From positions 1,674,001 through 1,738,000 of the forward strand of contig CANJKZ010000774.1 of assembly GCA_947471745.1 (NCBI GenBank): a DNA stretch of 64,000 bases, written 5' to 3'. The stretch is from Closterium sp. Naga37s-1 (taxonomy: Eukaryota > Streptophyta > Zygnematophyceae > Desmidiales > Closteriaceae). Position 1 is the first letter of the stretch; every line of letters starts with the position of its first letter. The notes under the pieces are model-generated. The model did no database searches and was not told the DNA's origin. It saw only the letters and a list, made by a program, of their open reading frames with translations. This document shows positions 32,163 to 45,240 of the stretch, one piece after another. The translations under genes and the position numbers were made by a program.

Positions 32163-35100
32163 TCTACCCCGAAATGGCCTGAGGTGACTCCGTCATGTGC
32201 CTCCTGTAGTAGTAATTCCCGTAGTAAGGGGTAGCCCGGTACCCAGATCCTATCTGTGCCAGATTTTACGTAATACACCCCTTTTGCTGCTGCGAACTGC
32301 TGCAAGTTTCCTCCAGTGAAGAACGGGTCTGTTTGGTAGCCGTGGGTAAATAGTCCTGTTAGAAGTGGGCTGGTCTGGGTGAGTAGTATGGCGTGGATTT
32401 GGGCAGTGGGGCGGGTCAATGCGTCGGCGATGTTTGATGCCCCCTTTTTGTAGGTGACTGCGTAATGGAAATTGGACTCGAGGAAATCGAGCCAGCGAAT
32501 CTGTTGTGGGTTGAGGTGGGGCTGTGCACGGAGGTAATGTAGTGGTTTTTGGTTTGTCCGTACTGTCACGTCTGCGCCAGTCAAGTAACAGCGCCACACT
32601 TCGAATGGGTGGTGTGGGTCGACGATGTGTAGTACGGGCGGTGAACAGAGAACATTTTTCAGGGCAGAGAAGGCAGCATGCTCTTTCTCCCCCGAGAAAA
32701 AGCGACCCCCTTCCGCAGCAAATCCGTCAGTGGGGCAGTTAACCGTCCCATGTCGGGGTCGAACCGACGCACATAATTAACGAACCCTAAAAAACTCTGC
32801 AGCTCCGTGATGTTCGTCGGGGGGTGCCACGCTTTTACCGTGTCCAGATTTTTTGGGTCGATATCAACTCCAGCCTCCAAAATAACGTGCCCCAAAAATT
32901 CTAACCTATCCTGGAAGAACTCGCACTTGGAACCCTTGGTCAGTAGTCTGTGCTCGTCTAAAACTTTAAACACTGCTTCCAGATCTGCTAAGTGTTGCTG
33001 CTTATCACGAATGTAGACTAGGATGTCGTCGAGGTAAACTATCACGCATTTATCTAAGAGCGGCCTAAACGCCTCGTTCATGGTCATCTGAAATGTCGCC
33101 GGTGCGTTGGTCAGCCCGAATGGCATCACGGTGTACTCGAATGACCCGTACCTAGTTCTAAATGCCGTCTTGGCGCAGTCCGATGGTTCGACTCGAATCT
33201 GGTGGTAACCTCCCCGTAAATCTATTTTCGAAAAGACCCGTGCTGTTCGCAGTTGATCTATCAGTTCGTCGGCGCGGGGAATGAGGTATCGCGATTTGAC
33301 TGTTACCTTGTTCAGTGCTCTGTAGTCGATACACATGTGAAACCCTCCGTATTTTTTCGGTGTGAACAGTATCGGTGCGGCGAACGGTGACAAGCTCGGT
33401 CGAATGATTTCTTTCTCTAACAGGTATTCTAACTGCTTCCTCAGTTCGTCGAGCTCGGGCTGTGTCAGTCTGAACTATCACTGTACGGTTGGCTGTGCCC
33501 CCGGTTCTAGTTATATGCGGTGGTCGTGGGCTCTCTCAAGTGGCAACCCCTCCGGTAAGTTATCCGGAAAAATCCCTGGGTACTGTTTCAGTGTTTCTTG
33601 TAATTCGGGCGGTACGGCTGCCAGCAGTTTCTGAAAATCCCTCGGCTGCTCTGCTTCTCCTACGAATGCGATATCCACCGCGTACACGTTAGCTCCAGCG
33701 GCGATAGCCCGTTTCATTGTGATGGCGTTGACGTGGACCGTCGAAGACTCAGGTGACTACCAGCGAGGTAATTCGACCCAGTTACCATTACTTCGCACAG
33801 TGCAGCTACCCGTCGTCTAGTCGATTCGCGGATTGTAGCGTCGCAGCCAATCACGTCCCAGTAAAATGTCGTGCACATCCAGTGTCGTCGCGAGCATTTC
33901 CAGTGTAAACCCGAAGTTCCCCCCGCAGCGAAATTTCACCCTCTCCACCTTTTCCCGTATTGCCAGTGGCGTGCCATCAACTAAGCGTGCATCAATCTCC
34001 GGTAAACAATGGCTAAGCGTTAGTTGCAGCTTCCGTGCAGTTGCGTATAAAGATGTGGCTTGCTCCTCCGTCCATAAAGATCTTCACTGCTGTCCCCTGT
34101 ATTTTCCCATAGATCAATATTGGGCAATCCGTCGCTGTACCCTCCTTATTCATCCGAGCCCGATCGATAGCGTGAATCGGTACAGTGACTCGGTGAGGGT
34201 CGGTCAGGTTGGGCGAGCAGGTTGTCTTGTCAGTAGTTGGCCCATTTTCTACTGACTTCTGGCGTTTCCCTGCCTCTGAGACTCCCTCCCCTGCTCTGCT
34301 CTGCGGCGTCTCTGCTCCTCTGGGCACTTGCGATGGCCTGGCCTATTGCAAGCAAAGCAGCGCCCCTTGAATGGCGCAGCAGCTGCATTCGCCGCAACGG
34401 CGTGTACGGTGGCGTGCTCGGTCGGCCCTCGAGGACGATGTCCATAATAGGACCCCGGTCTCGGTCGGCATAGGATGTCGATTTTCTCCGCGAGCGCGAG
34501 GATTTTGTTGAAGTTTGATAGCCCGCGTAGCATAATCTCATGCAAGATGTCCTGCTTCAGTCCGCAAACGTAACGGTCCCCCCCGCTCCGCCTCATGCAT
34601 GTAGCCGAATTGCTCGCACATAGCGAGAAAACCGCTGGTGTAGTCTTGGACCGGCCCAGGCTGTCGCCAAGTACGCAGATTCTGACACACCGAAATAGAA
34701 GCCACGATCGGCTCGATGCGTGTCCGAAGCCCTGCGCACCACGCATCCCACGTGTTGTACTGGGCGGTTTCGCAGAAAGAATTCCAGGTGACGGCTGGAC
34801 CCATGGGCTCTTCCTCTTGCAACGGCGGCTCGTAGGCGCGTGGCAACATTACGATGACTCGCCACCAGTCCATGGCGGGGCCCCTTAGCAGCGAAACAGC
34901 GTATCGGATCTTCACTGCGTCCGACTCGACGTAATTCACGTCGAAAAAAACGTTCATCGTAAAGACCCACGATTGAACCGTCGGACCTCCACGTTGGCTC
35001 AAGTTGAAGCAGGGCGGGCGCTGCGGTTTAAGCGGCATCGGCGCGACAATGTCGTTGTTGCCGATTGTTGCTGCAAATTCAACGTGACAATGGGCTTTGC

Positions 35101-35293
35101 GAGGCCCGCTCGTGCTTGGTACAGCCCTGTTCCTCCCCATGCCAGGCATTGATTGGGCGGCGCCATCACTGGCTGCGCCTGAGCGGTGTCCCACGCTGTC
35201 ATGTTGTGACGGTGAGCCAGACAAAATAATAATCGGCTCCTCCGATTGCACAGGTGCATTTGCAGGTGCTTGTGATGGTGCTGGTGCATTCAA
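32163..35293 (-). pseudogene. Gypsy gag-pol, frameshifted and truncated
   Basis: Gag (about 35293-34250) contains a retrotransposon-gag block (WWRVIVMLPRAYEPP) and a knuckle CFACNRPGHRKC, in which the last spacing is HX2C instead of HX4C. Protease (about 34327-34013) reads FMDGGASHIFI, so the usual D-S-G is D-G-G. RT (33393-32659) is well kept: ALNKVTVKSRYLIPRADELID, FSKIDLRGGYHQIRV, MPFGLTNAPATFQ, VIVYLDDILVY, LGFVNYVRRF. RNase H follows after a frameshift (32599 downward, WRCYLTGADVTVRTNQKPLHY). Integrase survives only as HDGVTSGHFGVEKT. Stops and shifts make it non-functional. Confidence 0.85.
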
Positions 35294-35604
35294 CGTTGAT
35301 TGCTAATAAAAAAAAAGTCAAGTTCCGCCGTGAGTGTCGCGATCTCGAGCGCCGAATCCTCGAGCTGGCGGACGAGCCGGCCGAGTTGCTCCTACGTCAA
35401 CGTCGCGAGATTGAGGTCGGCCATGGCGGGGGTGTTGGGCAAGCTCAGTGAGAGCCTCAGTCGTGGCCGTGTGTGCTTTCGAGAGAGCAATTCGAACGGC
35501 GGTGCCTGAACGCTGAGAGGCGTCTAACCCCTCCAAAAATTGAGATAGTGGGGAAGCGAAGGTGTGGGTGCGGTCCGAGAAGAGATTGTAGGCTCTGAAT
35601 ACCA

Positions 35605-36785
35605 AGTATTACGAGTGTAATTGAGCGAGCGAGCGAGAATTGCACTATCGAAGCAAAACAGTACAAAGAGCGAAGGCATGAGCGAAGAATATATAGCAAA
35701 GCTAGCATGGTAACGGTAATGCGAGAAAGTGGGGTGCGCTACGGGCCTTGCGCCTGTTATAGTCACAATAGGCTTGAATGTGCCTAAAACGAAAGATAGA
35801 GTGCACAGTCGGATTTCTGCACAGCGGCTTCAAACGTTGATAGCGTTCTGTTCACAGCTGCAAATGACTTGATTCAAATTGGACCTGGAGCGTCTTGACG
35901 TCGCCTACACTTGGCATTTTACGAATTGACGATGCAACGTCGGTTTGAACGAATGGCACTATGGCAGCCACTATAGTCTTAAAACACAAGATAGGAAGAG
36001 TTACGAGTTGGGAATGACTCCCAGCTCCTACAAACCCCAAGAGACGAGGTATAGTGATGTGGAACAGTGCCACACTGTGCCCAACCACGAAGGGTCTCGA
36101 AACTACCCTTCACAAGGTCCTACACCAAGAGAAATGTTACACTACAAAAAGTAATGCAACTATTCTCACTATCTTAAAGTTTACCTTTTTGGAGAGCTTC
36201 GAAATCACTTGATTCTTGAAACCAAGGCTCTGGTTCTTCAAGATAAATTCTTCCTTGAGTTCTTGGAAGTCTGCTGCGCACACCTGCGACACGCCGAACG
36301 TTCCACACACGACAAAATAGAAAACCGCACACGACACGCAAACAACGACGTGACACGCGACTAGCGATAACTCGCTATTGACTCGACACACACATTCAAA
36401 ACCATGCCTCATCATTCACACACTATTATAAGCATGAAATATATATTATCTCATGCCCTCATAACATTCCATGCACACACGCATGCACACACACGGACAA
36501 CAAGCCGAATGCAAACCGTAGGGTTGCACCAACAGCGCCGAGGTTGGGAAATGTCGAGGCCGAGGTCCGAAGCGCGGGTTACCAACCGAACCGTGAGGTT
36601 GGGTCGCATCATAAACGGTGGCGGGAGTTGTAGCCGAGGCGAGTGTCGCAAGCGGGTAACGTTTCATTGTTGGGTGCCGATGGCGGGAATGGTCTTGTAC
36701 GCGGTAAGCAGGGGAGCGAAGTAAGGAAAAGGAATTTTCGTTACAAGAAACTAAGTGTACAATTTGTGTATGCGTTGTGAATACT
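35605..36785 (-). repeat. Putative 5' LTR of the gypsy element, split by a solo LTR
   Basis: On the minus strand, TGGTATTCAGAGCC at about 35604-35591 looks like an initiator-Met PBS. The sequence upstream of it would be the LTR, with terminal inverted repeat AGTATT/AATACT. Without the 785 bp added by the solo LTR and its target duplication it would be about 396 bp. The 3' LTR is deleted, so the borders are inferred. Confidence 0.5.
35755..36534 (-). mobile_element. Solo LTR of the Copia-A family, TSD GCGCC
   Basis: 780 bp in the same orientation as Copia-A, TGTTATAGTCAC...GGTTGCACCAACA, flanked by GCGCC at 35750-35754 and 36535-36539. It is more diverged from the Copia-A LTRs than they are from each other. 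Confidence 0.95.
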
Positions 36786-37240
36786 AAATTATAGAAAAAT
36801 AGATACTCGCACTATAAGGTGAATCATAATCGTCGCACGTTTTTTTTTTGCAGAAATCGCCAGCCGATCGTAATTTGTTACCGCATACCAAAATCAGGCT
36901 CTTATTGGTCCACGTGGCAGGATTACGTGCGTCGACCAGTTTTGCATCCGACTGTTGACGTTAGAGTACGGTGACCGCCACGTCAGCAAGTTGGAGTTTC
37001 ATCTCGAGTACGCCGTATGCCACGTGGCGTTGTCGTAACACTTTCGCAGTGGTTGTTCAAAAGTGATGTTTAAGTTGCTTCTCTGTATACCGTAAAGTTG
37101 CGACAATGTGCACAGTTTGTTGCGGAAAGGTGACGCGAAAGTTGCTTTGCAGGTAACTAGGGCTACCACGGTTTTGAACCTATACTTTTTTTTAGCGTTG
37201 AGAAACTAACCCTAAAGTGACGGAATAGTAACTTTTCAGT
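36786..37240. other. Low-GC single-copy sequence
   Basis: About 450 bp with no mobile-element similarity I can recognise. It has several CACGTGG-type words (36911, 37020) and a poly-T run at 36840. It ends in a plausible 3' splice site (AACTTTTCAG at 37231-37240), which fits the candidate exon that follows. It continues logically at 45457 once the nested insertions are removed. Confidence 0.5.
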
Positions 37241-37343
37241 TGCATTTTGCACTTCCCCTTTTCGCGATGAGTGGGTTGTCAGAATCCCAACCACTAGACC
37301 ACTGGGATAAAAGGGCTTGTTAAGTTGCGGGTCAGTGCGCCCA

Positions 37344-37477
37344 TGTGAGAATGATAGACGAAAGAATGATTGAATTAGGAAATGAGAAGGGTACAAGTAG
37401 GAAACACATAAGTGTTGTACCCTCTAAGGACTACCCCACTACAGCCTAGACCGACTATAGTAAATATATGTTTGACA
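37344..37477 (-). repeat. 3' LTR of Copia-C3
   Basis: 134 bp, TGTGAGAATGATAG...ATATGTTTGACA on plus; identical to 45241-45374. Confidence 0.97.
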
Positions 37478-37706
37478 CACCCCCATAGGCAAAGTGGGGG
37501 AGAACAAGGGGTCACAAGACCAGTCAAGAAAGACAAAGCAAACTCAGGGTGGATCACAAAGTCACCACACAGTCTGAGCACAAGCAAAGGGCCAGAAGGC
37601 CAGTTCACATGCAGAGTTATATAAAGGAAAGCAAACAATACAGTGAACACAACCTAGCAAGTGTAAGCATGCAGGTATAAGTATATAGAGTACAGTACAA
37701 GCAGAG

Positions 37707-40700
37707 TCAAGAAGTCAACAAGTGAGGCACAGTAGGTACAAGGCCTAACACAGTACAGAAACGCTGATGATCACAAGGCTGAAGTGCCTTGGTGAAGACA
37801 TCAGCAGTGTTGGCCTGAGAGGCCACGTAAGCAAGACGAAGCTGGCCACGCTGCTGCAACTCTCGAGCAAGGAAGTAGCGCAGAGCAATGTGCTTCGTTC
37901 TGTGCTCCAGTCTGTGCTCCTGACACAAGGCCAGCATGTCCTTGTTGTCGACGTACAGAACTGGAGGAGAACGAGGCGCCTCTCCCAAGTCGGTCAGCAG
38001 GTAGGTGAGCCAGCGAAGCTCCTGTGCAGCCATGGCCCCAGCGTAGATCTCAGCCTCACAACTGGAGCTGAGAACAGAAGAAGAGCGGGTAGACCGCCAG
38101 GAGACAGAACCGGAGCCAAGGCTGAAGGTGTAACCCTGTGACGACCGCTGCGTAGCCAAGTCATCAACCCAGGAGGCGTCAGCGTGACCAGTGAGGACGA
38201 CTCGAGCCCGTCCTCCAAGCACGAGCCCCATGCCCGATGTACTGCACAAGTATCGCAACACCCTCTTCACAGCATCCCAGTGCACCTTTCGGTGCCTGCC
38301 GGGAGCCACGTAGCGAGCCAGAAGGCTGAGAGGGTATGCGAGGTCAGGTCGTGTGCAAGTCATCAGGTACATGAGGCAGCCCACAAGCTCTGGATACGGG
38401 CCACTCGGCTCTACGGACTCGTCCGAAGGTGGAGCTGAGAGCGAGTGACCGGTAGGCAGAGGAGTGGACTGTGGCGAGGAGTAGGTGAAGCCGAAGCGCT
38501 GAAGGACCTGCTGCACCATGTGTGACTGAGTCAAGGTAATGGTGCGCTGTGCTCTGTCCCGGGTGATCCGCAAGCCAAGATAGCTTGTGAGCTCACCCAG
38601 GTCTGTGCACGTGTGTCTCTTCTGCAGCTCGGACTTCACGTGGGCGAGTGCCTCCGTGTCAACAGTAGCAAAGACAAGGTCGTCTACGTACACAAGAACG
38701 TAGAACGGCGGCAGAGTAGCGTCAGTGCGTAGAAACAGAGAAGGGTCAGCAGTGGAAGGAGCAAAACCAAGAGCAGCAAGATTCGTCCTGAGCGTGTCGT
38801 GCCACTCACGGGGCGCCTGGCGGAGACCGTAGACTGGCCGCCGGAGGCTCCACTGGGTACCAGGAGGAAACGACCCAGTGAAGCCAGGTGGGCGGCGCAG
38901 CCAGATCTCCTCGTGCAGGCTGCCCTGTAGGAAGGCTGTGCTGAAGTCAAGCGAGTGGAGCTCGTAGTCACGCTGAGCAGCAACGTTCAGCAGTACCCGA
39001 AGAGTGGTCATCTTCGGGGTAGGGGAGAAGGTCTGAAAGAAGTCAACTCCCTGTCGCTGACTGAAGCCACGTGCAACGTAACGCGCCTTGAAGGCAGGCG
39101 GAGAACCCGGCGGCCGCTTCACCCTGAAGATCCACATGCCACTGACGATGTTCGCCCCAGGTGGGGGAACCTCGTCTACGTAGGTGCCTGTGGACTTCCA
39201 GGAAGCCATCTCTGCGTCCATGGCTGCCTGCCACTGAGAGGAGTAGGGACCCTCTATCGCCTCTGCGTAAGAGCGCGGGGTCGGGATGTCTAGTGCATCC
39301 GGGTCTCCCTCAGGGGCAAGCAGCATGGACACGAGATGAGGTGAAGCAGCAGCAAAGCACTCAAGGTCCTCCTGCCTGTCCTCAAGGACGTCCGTGCCAA
39401 GAGCACACTCACCCCCGACGGACGGAGGACAGACAGACACAGACGCAGACTCAGCAACAAGACTAGCGGCGTAGTCTAGGCGACAGGCTGCAGCAAAGTC
39501 AACAAGCTCAGCAACAAGAGCAGACGCAGCAGAGAACTCAAACAGGGGGTCAGTGACAGCAGTGGCCACAAAGCGCGTGACAGTAGGACTAGCAGCACGA
39601 AGGGAGTCAGACTCCGGGTCCGGACCGTCAGGAAGAGAGGACGCAGGAGGAGAGGGCAGAGGGACACGCTGTGGAGCAGTGGAAGGACGCAGAGTCATAG
39701 AGTGAGTGCCAGGGACAGGAGGAAGACGCGGACGCGAAACACGACCAGCGCGAACAGAACGGACAGGCGACGTAGAACGAGACGCAGGCGACACAGGACG
39801 CGACTCAGGCTCACGATGCTCCGTAAGACCTCTAGTCGGACCAGAGTAAGGAGAAGGACCAGGCAGCGGAGAGGCCGGCTGTAACTGCGACTGAGACGGG
39901 ACAGGCGGTGGACTCAGGGAAGGAGGAGGAGGACCAGGAGAAGGTGGGGAGCCAAGAACCTGCTGAAGAAGCGGAACGTAGTACGGCCGCGGCCGCGCAG
40001 CGCCTCGAGAAACAGCAGAGACAGAACCGGTACCCTCAGCCTCAGGGTCTCCAGTCCTAACAACACCTCCATCAGCTCCAGCACCAGCAGCACCTCCTGT
40101 AGCTCCAGCACCAGCACCACCTCCAGCAGCACCAGCACCTCCAGCAGCTCCAGCAGCTCCAGCACCAGCACCACCTCCAGCAGTGCCAGCACCTCCAGTA
40201 GCTCCAGTAGCACCTCCAGTAGCTCCAGCACCAGCACCACCTCCAGCAGCGCCAGCACCTCCAGCAGCACCCGCACCAGCAGCACCTCCAGCAGCAACCC
40301 GACAGCGCCGAGAGTACCACTCACGAAGCCGCTGTGGAGAGAGGGGCTCCCGCCGCGACGGGACACCCAGAGCACCTCCAGACTCAACACGCGCAGGCTC
40401 AGCACCTCCACACACAGTACCCTCAGGCGCCACACCCCCAGGCTCAGCACGCCCAGTCTCAGCACCCCCAGACTCAGCACCCCCAGTCTCAGCACCCCCA
40501 GTCCCCGCACCCGCAGGGTCAGCACCCCTAGCAGCACCTGAGTCGACAGGTACCTCGACCGGCTCGGCAGGGTCTACCTGGGACACACCTGAGGGGGCAG
40601 GACCCTAGGGGGGGAGGGGGTCTACTGGAGGAGTACCTGGGGCAAGGAAGAGCGGCGGGGGAGGGGGAGAGGCAGTGCGGTAGGGAAAGAGACGGTAGTA

Positions 40701-43548
40701 CGACACCGACTCGTCAAACGTGACGTCCTGCGAGGACAGGACACGACGCGAGCTGGGGTGGTAGAACTGCCACCCGGGTGCGTCAGGAGGGAAGCCAAGG
40801 AAGACACAGGGAACGGCACGGGAGGACAGCTTGTCCGCTGTAGTATCGCGGACAAAAGCTCGAGAACCCCAGACACGGAACGCGGACGCATCGCCAACCT
40901 TCCCCGTCCACCGCAGAGTAGGTGTGGTCTCCGGCAAGGAGACACGAGGCTGAAGGTTGATCTGATGCGCAGCGTACTGAACCGCGAACGCCCACAGAAA
41001 GTGGGGAGCAGCCGCATGGATCATGGACGTACGAGCGACATCCATGACCATGCCAATGCGGCACTCAGCAATCCCATTTTGCTGCGGGGAGGCCGGAAGC
41101 GTGAACGTCTGGCGGATGCCCTCCAAACGACAAAAGGCTCTCAGAAGGTCGGAGGAAAACTCCCCGCCTCTGTCTGAGTGCAGACGCAAAACAGGAAGGT
41201 CGGAGCCGAAACTCTCACTAAGCTGGCGACGAGCACCGCGGATCCAGTCGATCAAAACCTCAGTGACCTCACCCTTGCTGCGCAAGGGGAAGACTGTGGT
41301 GTAACTCGAGTAGTCGTCAACGACCAGCAGGAAGTAACGCTCGTGACCCTGTCCACGAACGCGGGCTGGGCCCCACACGTCCATGTGAAGAGTCTGCAGA
41401 GGGGCCTCAGTCGGAGGAAACGAGGAGGAGTGAGGAGCGGCGCGCTGCCGGCCCTCGACACAAGGAACACAGGTGGGGGCAGGCCCCGGAGGAAGGGGAG
41501 GGAGGGACCTGGGGAGTCCAGAGACAAGAGCACGGGAGGCCATACCTCGAAGACGAGGCAGGGAGGGGTGACCAAGGCGGTGGTGCCAGAGGAGAGTCTC
41601 GTGCGCCAGAGGACGACACGAGCAGGGGGCAGATGCAGGACTAGACCTGGACGCAGCAGCAAATACCTGACTGGACGCAGCTACCTGACCAGACGTAGGG
41701 ACCAGAGGAGGCGCAGTAGTCAGTGTGTACAGACTCGACCCTGGCCGACGGGTGAACGTGGCCAGGTGGCGGCCCGTCCGAGAGCAAGTGCAGTGGGTCA
41801 CACGCTGACCTCGAGGGGTGAACTGGTCAACCCACGCGTCCTGGAGGTCAGCTACACTCACCAAGTTCGTAGAGAACGAGGGGAGGTGGAGTCCCGACAG
41901 CAAGCCCGACGGGGCCGCAGGACACGGTAGAACCGTGGAGGAGTGTGCAAGGACTGGTCCCCCGGAGGGGTCAGCAAGGGAGACCGCAACAGGCCGACGG
42001 AGCGACGTGAGCGTGGTGCTGTCTCTAAAGAAAGAGCGCGAAGCACCAGAGTCAAGTGTGAAGGTGTGAAAGGACTCAGTAGGTGCAGTACCAGAGGGAG
42101 GAGACGTACCAGCACCTGGAGCAGCAGACGCACTAGCACCTAGAGCAGCAGCCGCACTAGCACCTAGAGCAGCAGCCACAGTGCCCGGGTCGGGCGGGAC
42201 ACGCAGGTAACAGTCACCCTCAGTAATATCAGCAAGAGCATACATGGCAGCAAGGATAGCATCAAAATCTAGATCAAAGATAGGCACATTCTGCAGAAGC
42301 AGATCATGCCAACGAGGAAGATCAACAGCGTCAGGAAACTGGGTACGCCAAGCGTCAGTCAAGCGGCCAAAGCAGCGCTGCGTGGTGTGTGGGAGACCAC
42401 ACACCTCCCCACTACGAGTGCCGGTGCGAAGAACGTACGCGCAGGGACCTGCACCCCCAGACCTCCCACGTCCAGCGTACCACTCACGAAGCTGCTGAAC
42501 AGACGGGGTCTCACAGGTGCGCAGCTGCTGCAGACGCTGGCTGCCACCAAGGCCTCCACGCTGCGTGGCCGCACCGCGACCAGCACCACCTCCTCCGCTA
42601 CCTCCACCACCGCCGCCGCCGCCGCCACCTCCTCCACCACCGCCGCCACGGCCGCCACTGCCGCCACCTACGCCCCCACTCCCGGAACCACCCCCACCAC
42701 CACCTCCACCTCCTCCACCTCCTCCACCGCTGCCTCCACCGCCCCCACCACCACCCCTGCTTCCCTTGCCCTTGCCAGTGCGGCGTCGCCCACTAGAGGC
42801 AGACGCAGCGCCGACCTCCTCAGTGCCAACGAGGTCGACAGCAGCAGCAGAGGCAACAGAGGGGAGAAGGGGGACAGGGGAACACCCCTCAAAGAAGGGG
42901 GTGCGACGGTCACCGCGAGAAGCACCAACAGCTAAGATACTCTTCTCAGCTGCAGCAAGGCGCTCCTCTAGCAAGTCGACAGTCAGCTCGGTGGGGCAAA
43001 GGGAGAGAAAGTGGTCCCTGACTGAAGAAAGAGAGTCAGGGAGGCGGGTGACTAGTTAGTAAAGGGTGATGTACATGGGGGGGGGGGTTCTTGGCACAGA
43101 ACTCAGTGGGAAGGGCAGCGCGGTAGCGGGCGTCACTAGTGCGAAGGTGAGCAACTAGGTCAGCGATAGTGGCAAAGGCAGCAAGGTCAGGGAAAAGGTA
43201 CGGTAGCATGAGGCGGCTGAGGGCAGCAGTGGCAGGGGAGGAGTAGCGTGCAACTACAGCGTCGTACAGAGCCCTAGCTTTCTTGTACTGACTAAAGTGC
43301 GCGCGCTCAGTAGACGGCAGGTGGTTGCGCACAGCAAGACGAGCAGCAGCATCGCGCGTGAGCCACTGCGAGCGAACAGTACTGTCAGCATCAGCAGTAG
43401 GGGCAGTAGAGGCGCCAAAAGTGAGATCGAACAGTGAGAGACCATCCTTGCTATCGCACTGTAGGAAAAGCTGCAGATCATCTAGCCAGACCTCAAAGTC
43501 AACAGCCCGACCCTCAGCATCAAAGGTAAGAACATTGAGACTAGCCAT
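37707..43548 (-). pseudogene. Copia-C3 gag-pol, interrupted by a poly-C frameshift and one TAG
   Basis: ATG at 43548 (MASLNVLTFDAEGRAVDFEV). Gag is open to an 11-C run at about 43077-43087 that shifts the frame. The next frame, 42974-40605, covers late gag (LLEERLAAAEKS), poly-Gly, a C-x-H-x-C-like region (CGLPHTTQRCFGRL), protease LDSGASR, the WHHRLGH...CVEG block, and integrase with HMDVWGP, HSDRGGEF and QQNGIAE. A single TAG at about 40605, where Copia-C1 has CAG, separates it from 40586-37707: the Gly/Ala-rich spacer, RT (RGFSQRQGVDFFQTFSPT, SLDFSTAFLQG, YVDDLVFA) and RNase H (HADASWVDD, SSCEAEIYA, YVDNKDML). Otherwise fully open, so possibly still mobilisable in trans. Confidence 0.93.
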
Positions 43549-43659
43549 GACAGGAGAAGCAGCAGGCTAGCAGTAGCAGCAGTGGAACTCGGCTAAGCAG
43601 GCTAGGTAGGGCGGCGCAGCTCGGCAGGGCGGTGTGGCTCGGCAGCGCGGCACTCTTAC

Positions 43660-45170
43660 CAGGGGAGAGGCTGGGGCAGGGCCGGGGTAGGGCCGGGGCA
43701 GTCCAGGAGAAGGGCCGGGGCAGGGCCGGGGCAGTTCAGGAGCAGGACCGGGGCAGGGCCGGGGCAGTTCAGGAGCAGGGCCGGGGCAGGGCCAGGGCAG
43801 AGCCGGGCCAGGGCCGGGGCAGTTCAGGGGCAGGGCCGGGGCAGGGCCGGGGCAGAGCCGGGGCAGTTCAGGAGCAGGGCCGGGGCAGTGCAGAAGCAGG
43901 GCCGGGGCAGAGCCGGGGCAGTTCAGGAGCAGGGCCGGGGCAGTGCAGAAGCAGGGCCGGGGCAGGGCCGGGGCAGTTCAGGAGCAGGGCCGGGGCAGGG
44001 CCGGGGCAGTTCAGGAGCAGGGCCGGGGCAGGGCCAGGGCAGAGCCGTGCCAGGGCCGGGGCAGTTCAGGGGCAGGGCCGGGGCAGGGCCGGGGCAGAGC
44101 CGGGGCAGTTCAGGAGCAGGGCCGGGGCAGTGCAGAAGCAGGGCCGGGGTAGTTCAGGGGCAGGGCCGGGGCAGAGCCGGGGCAGGGCCGGGGCAGGGCC
44201 TGGGCAGAGCCGAGCCAGGGCCGGGGCAGTTCAGGGGCAGGTCAGGAGCAGGGCCGGGGTAGTGCAGAAGCAGGGCCGGGGCAGTTCAGGAGCAGGGCCG
44301 GGGCAGCGTCGGGGAAGAGCTGCGACAGGGCCGCAGCAGGGCCGGCCGGGCCTGAAGGGGCCTCTAACGGGGCATGACTGGGCCGAACGGGGCCTATAAC
44401 GGGGCCTGACGAGGCCTATAACGGGGCCGAATGGGGCCTATAATGGGGCCTGACGGGGCCTATAACGGGGCCGTACGGGGCCTATAACGGGGCCGTGCGG
44501 GGCCGTACGGGGCCTATAACGGGGCCTGACGGGCCTTACGGGGCCTGAAACGGGGCCAGATGGGGATTGACGGGGCCGAACGGGGCCTATAACGGGGCCT
44601 GACGGGGCCTATAACGGGGCCGTACGGGGCCGATAACGGGGCCTTGCGGGGCCTATAACGGGGCCTGACGGGCCTTACGGGGCCTTAAACGGGGCCAAAT
44701 GGGGCCTGACGGGGCCGTACTGGGCCTCTAACGGGGCCTGACGGGGCCGTACGGGGCCTCTAACGGGGCCTGTCGGGGCCTAACGGGGCCTTAAACGGGG
44801 CCGAACGGGGCCTGACGGGGCCTTACGGGGCCTTACGGGGCTAACGGGGCCTTAATCCGCGCCCTAAACGGGGCCAAATGGGGCCTGACGGGGCCGTACG
44901 GGGCCTCTAACGGGGCCTGACGGGGCCGTATGGGGCCTCTAACGGGGCCTGTCAGGGCCTAACGGGGCCTTAAACGGGGCCGAACGGGGCCTTACGGGGC
45001 CTTACGGGGCATAACGGGGCCTTACGGGGCCTTAATCCGCGCCCTACACGGGGCCTAAAGGGGCCTTACGGGGCCTAACGAGGCCTTAAGGGGCCTTACG
45101 GGGCGGGCGCAGGCTCTAAGGGCGGGCGCAGGGGCCGTGACGGGCCTCGAAGGGAAGGTGCGAAGCGCGT
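43660..45170 (-). repeat. Two tandem-repeat blocks in the Copia-C3 leader
   Basis: 43660-44340 is built of GGGCCGGGGCAG units mixed with TTCAGGAGCA (composite period about 22-33 bp). 44340-45170 is built of GGGGCCTGACGGGGCCTA and related words ending TAAC (period about 22 bp). Both are extremely GC-rich. They fill the space between the PBS and gag, which is about 0.7 kb in Copia-C1, so the leader has more than doubled. Long Gly/Ala/Arg frames here are artefacts. Confidence 0.9.
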
Positions 45171-45240
45171 GGCAAGTAGGCAGGGGAGAAATTGCAGTGG
45201 TGGGCCCTTAAAAAAAAATCTCGAAACTAGCTCTATACCA

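Larger units (their letters stand above)
32163..36785 (-). mobile_element. Ty3/gypsy LTR retrotransposon, 3' end deleted
   Basis: A minus-strand element with (right to left) a putative 5' LTR, gag, protease, RT, RNase H and the first part of the integrase zinc-binding domain (LLLQEAHDGVTSGHFGVEKT). It stops at 32163 against the Copia-B1 fragment. The integrase core and 3' LTR are missing. The domain order with RT before integrase and the YLDD box identify Ty3/gypsy. The frames are broken by several shifts. Confidence 0.88.

Noticed and set aside
31991..32599. One continuous 202-codon protein
   Set aside because: The frame fuses gypsy RNase H and integrase start, the Copia-B1 fragment and the Copia-A LTR; it is a chance read-through across three elements.
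43632..44399. 255-codon Gly/Ala/Arg/Gln frame
   Set aside because: Produced by GGGCCGGGGCAG tandem repeats in the Copia-C3 leader, on the strand opposite to the element.
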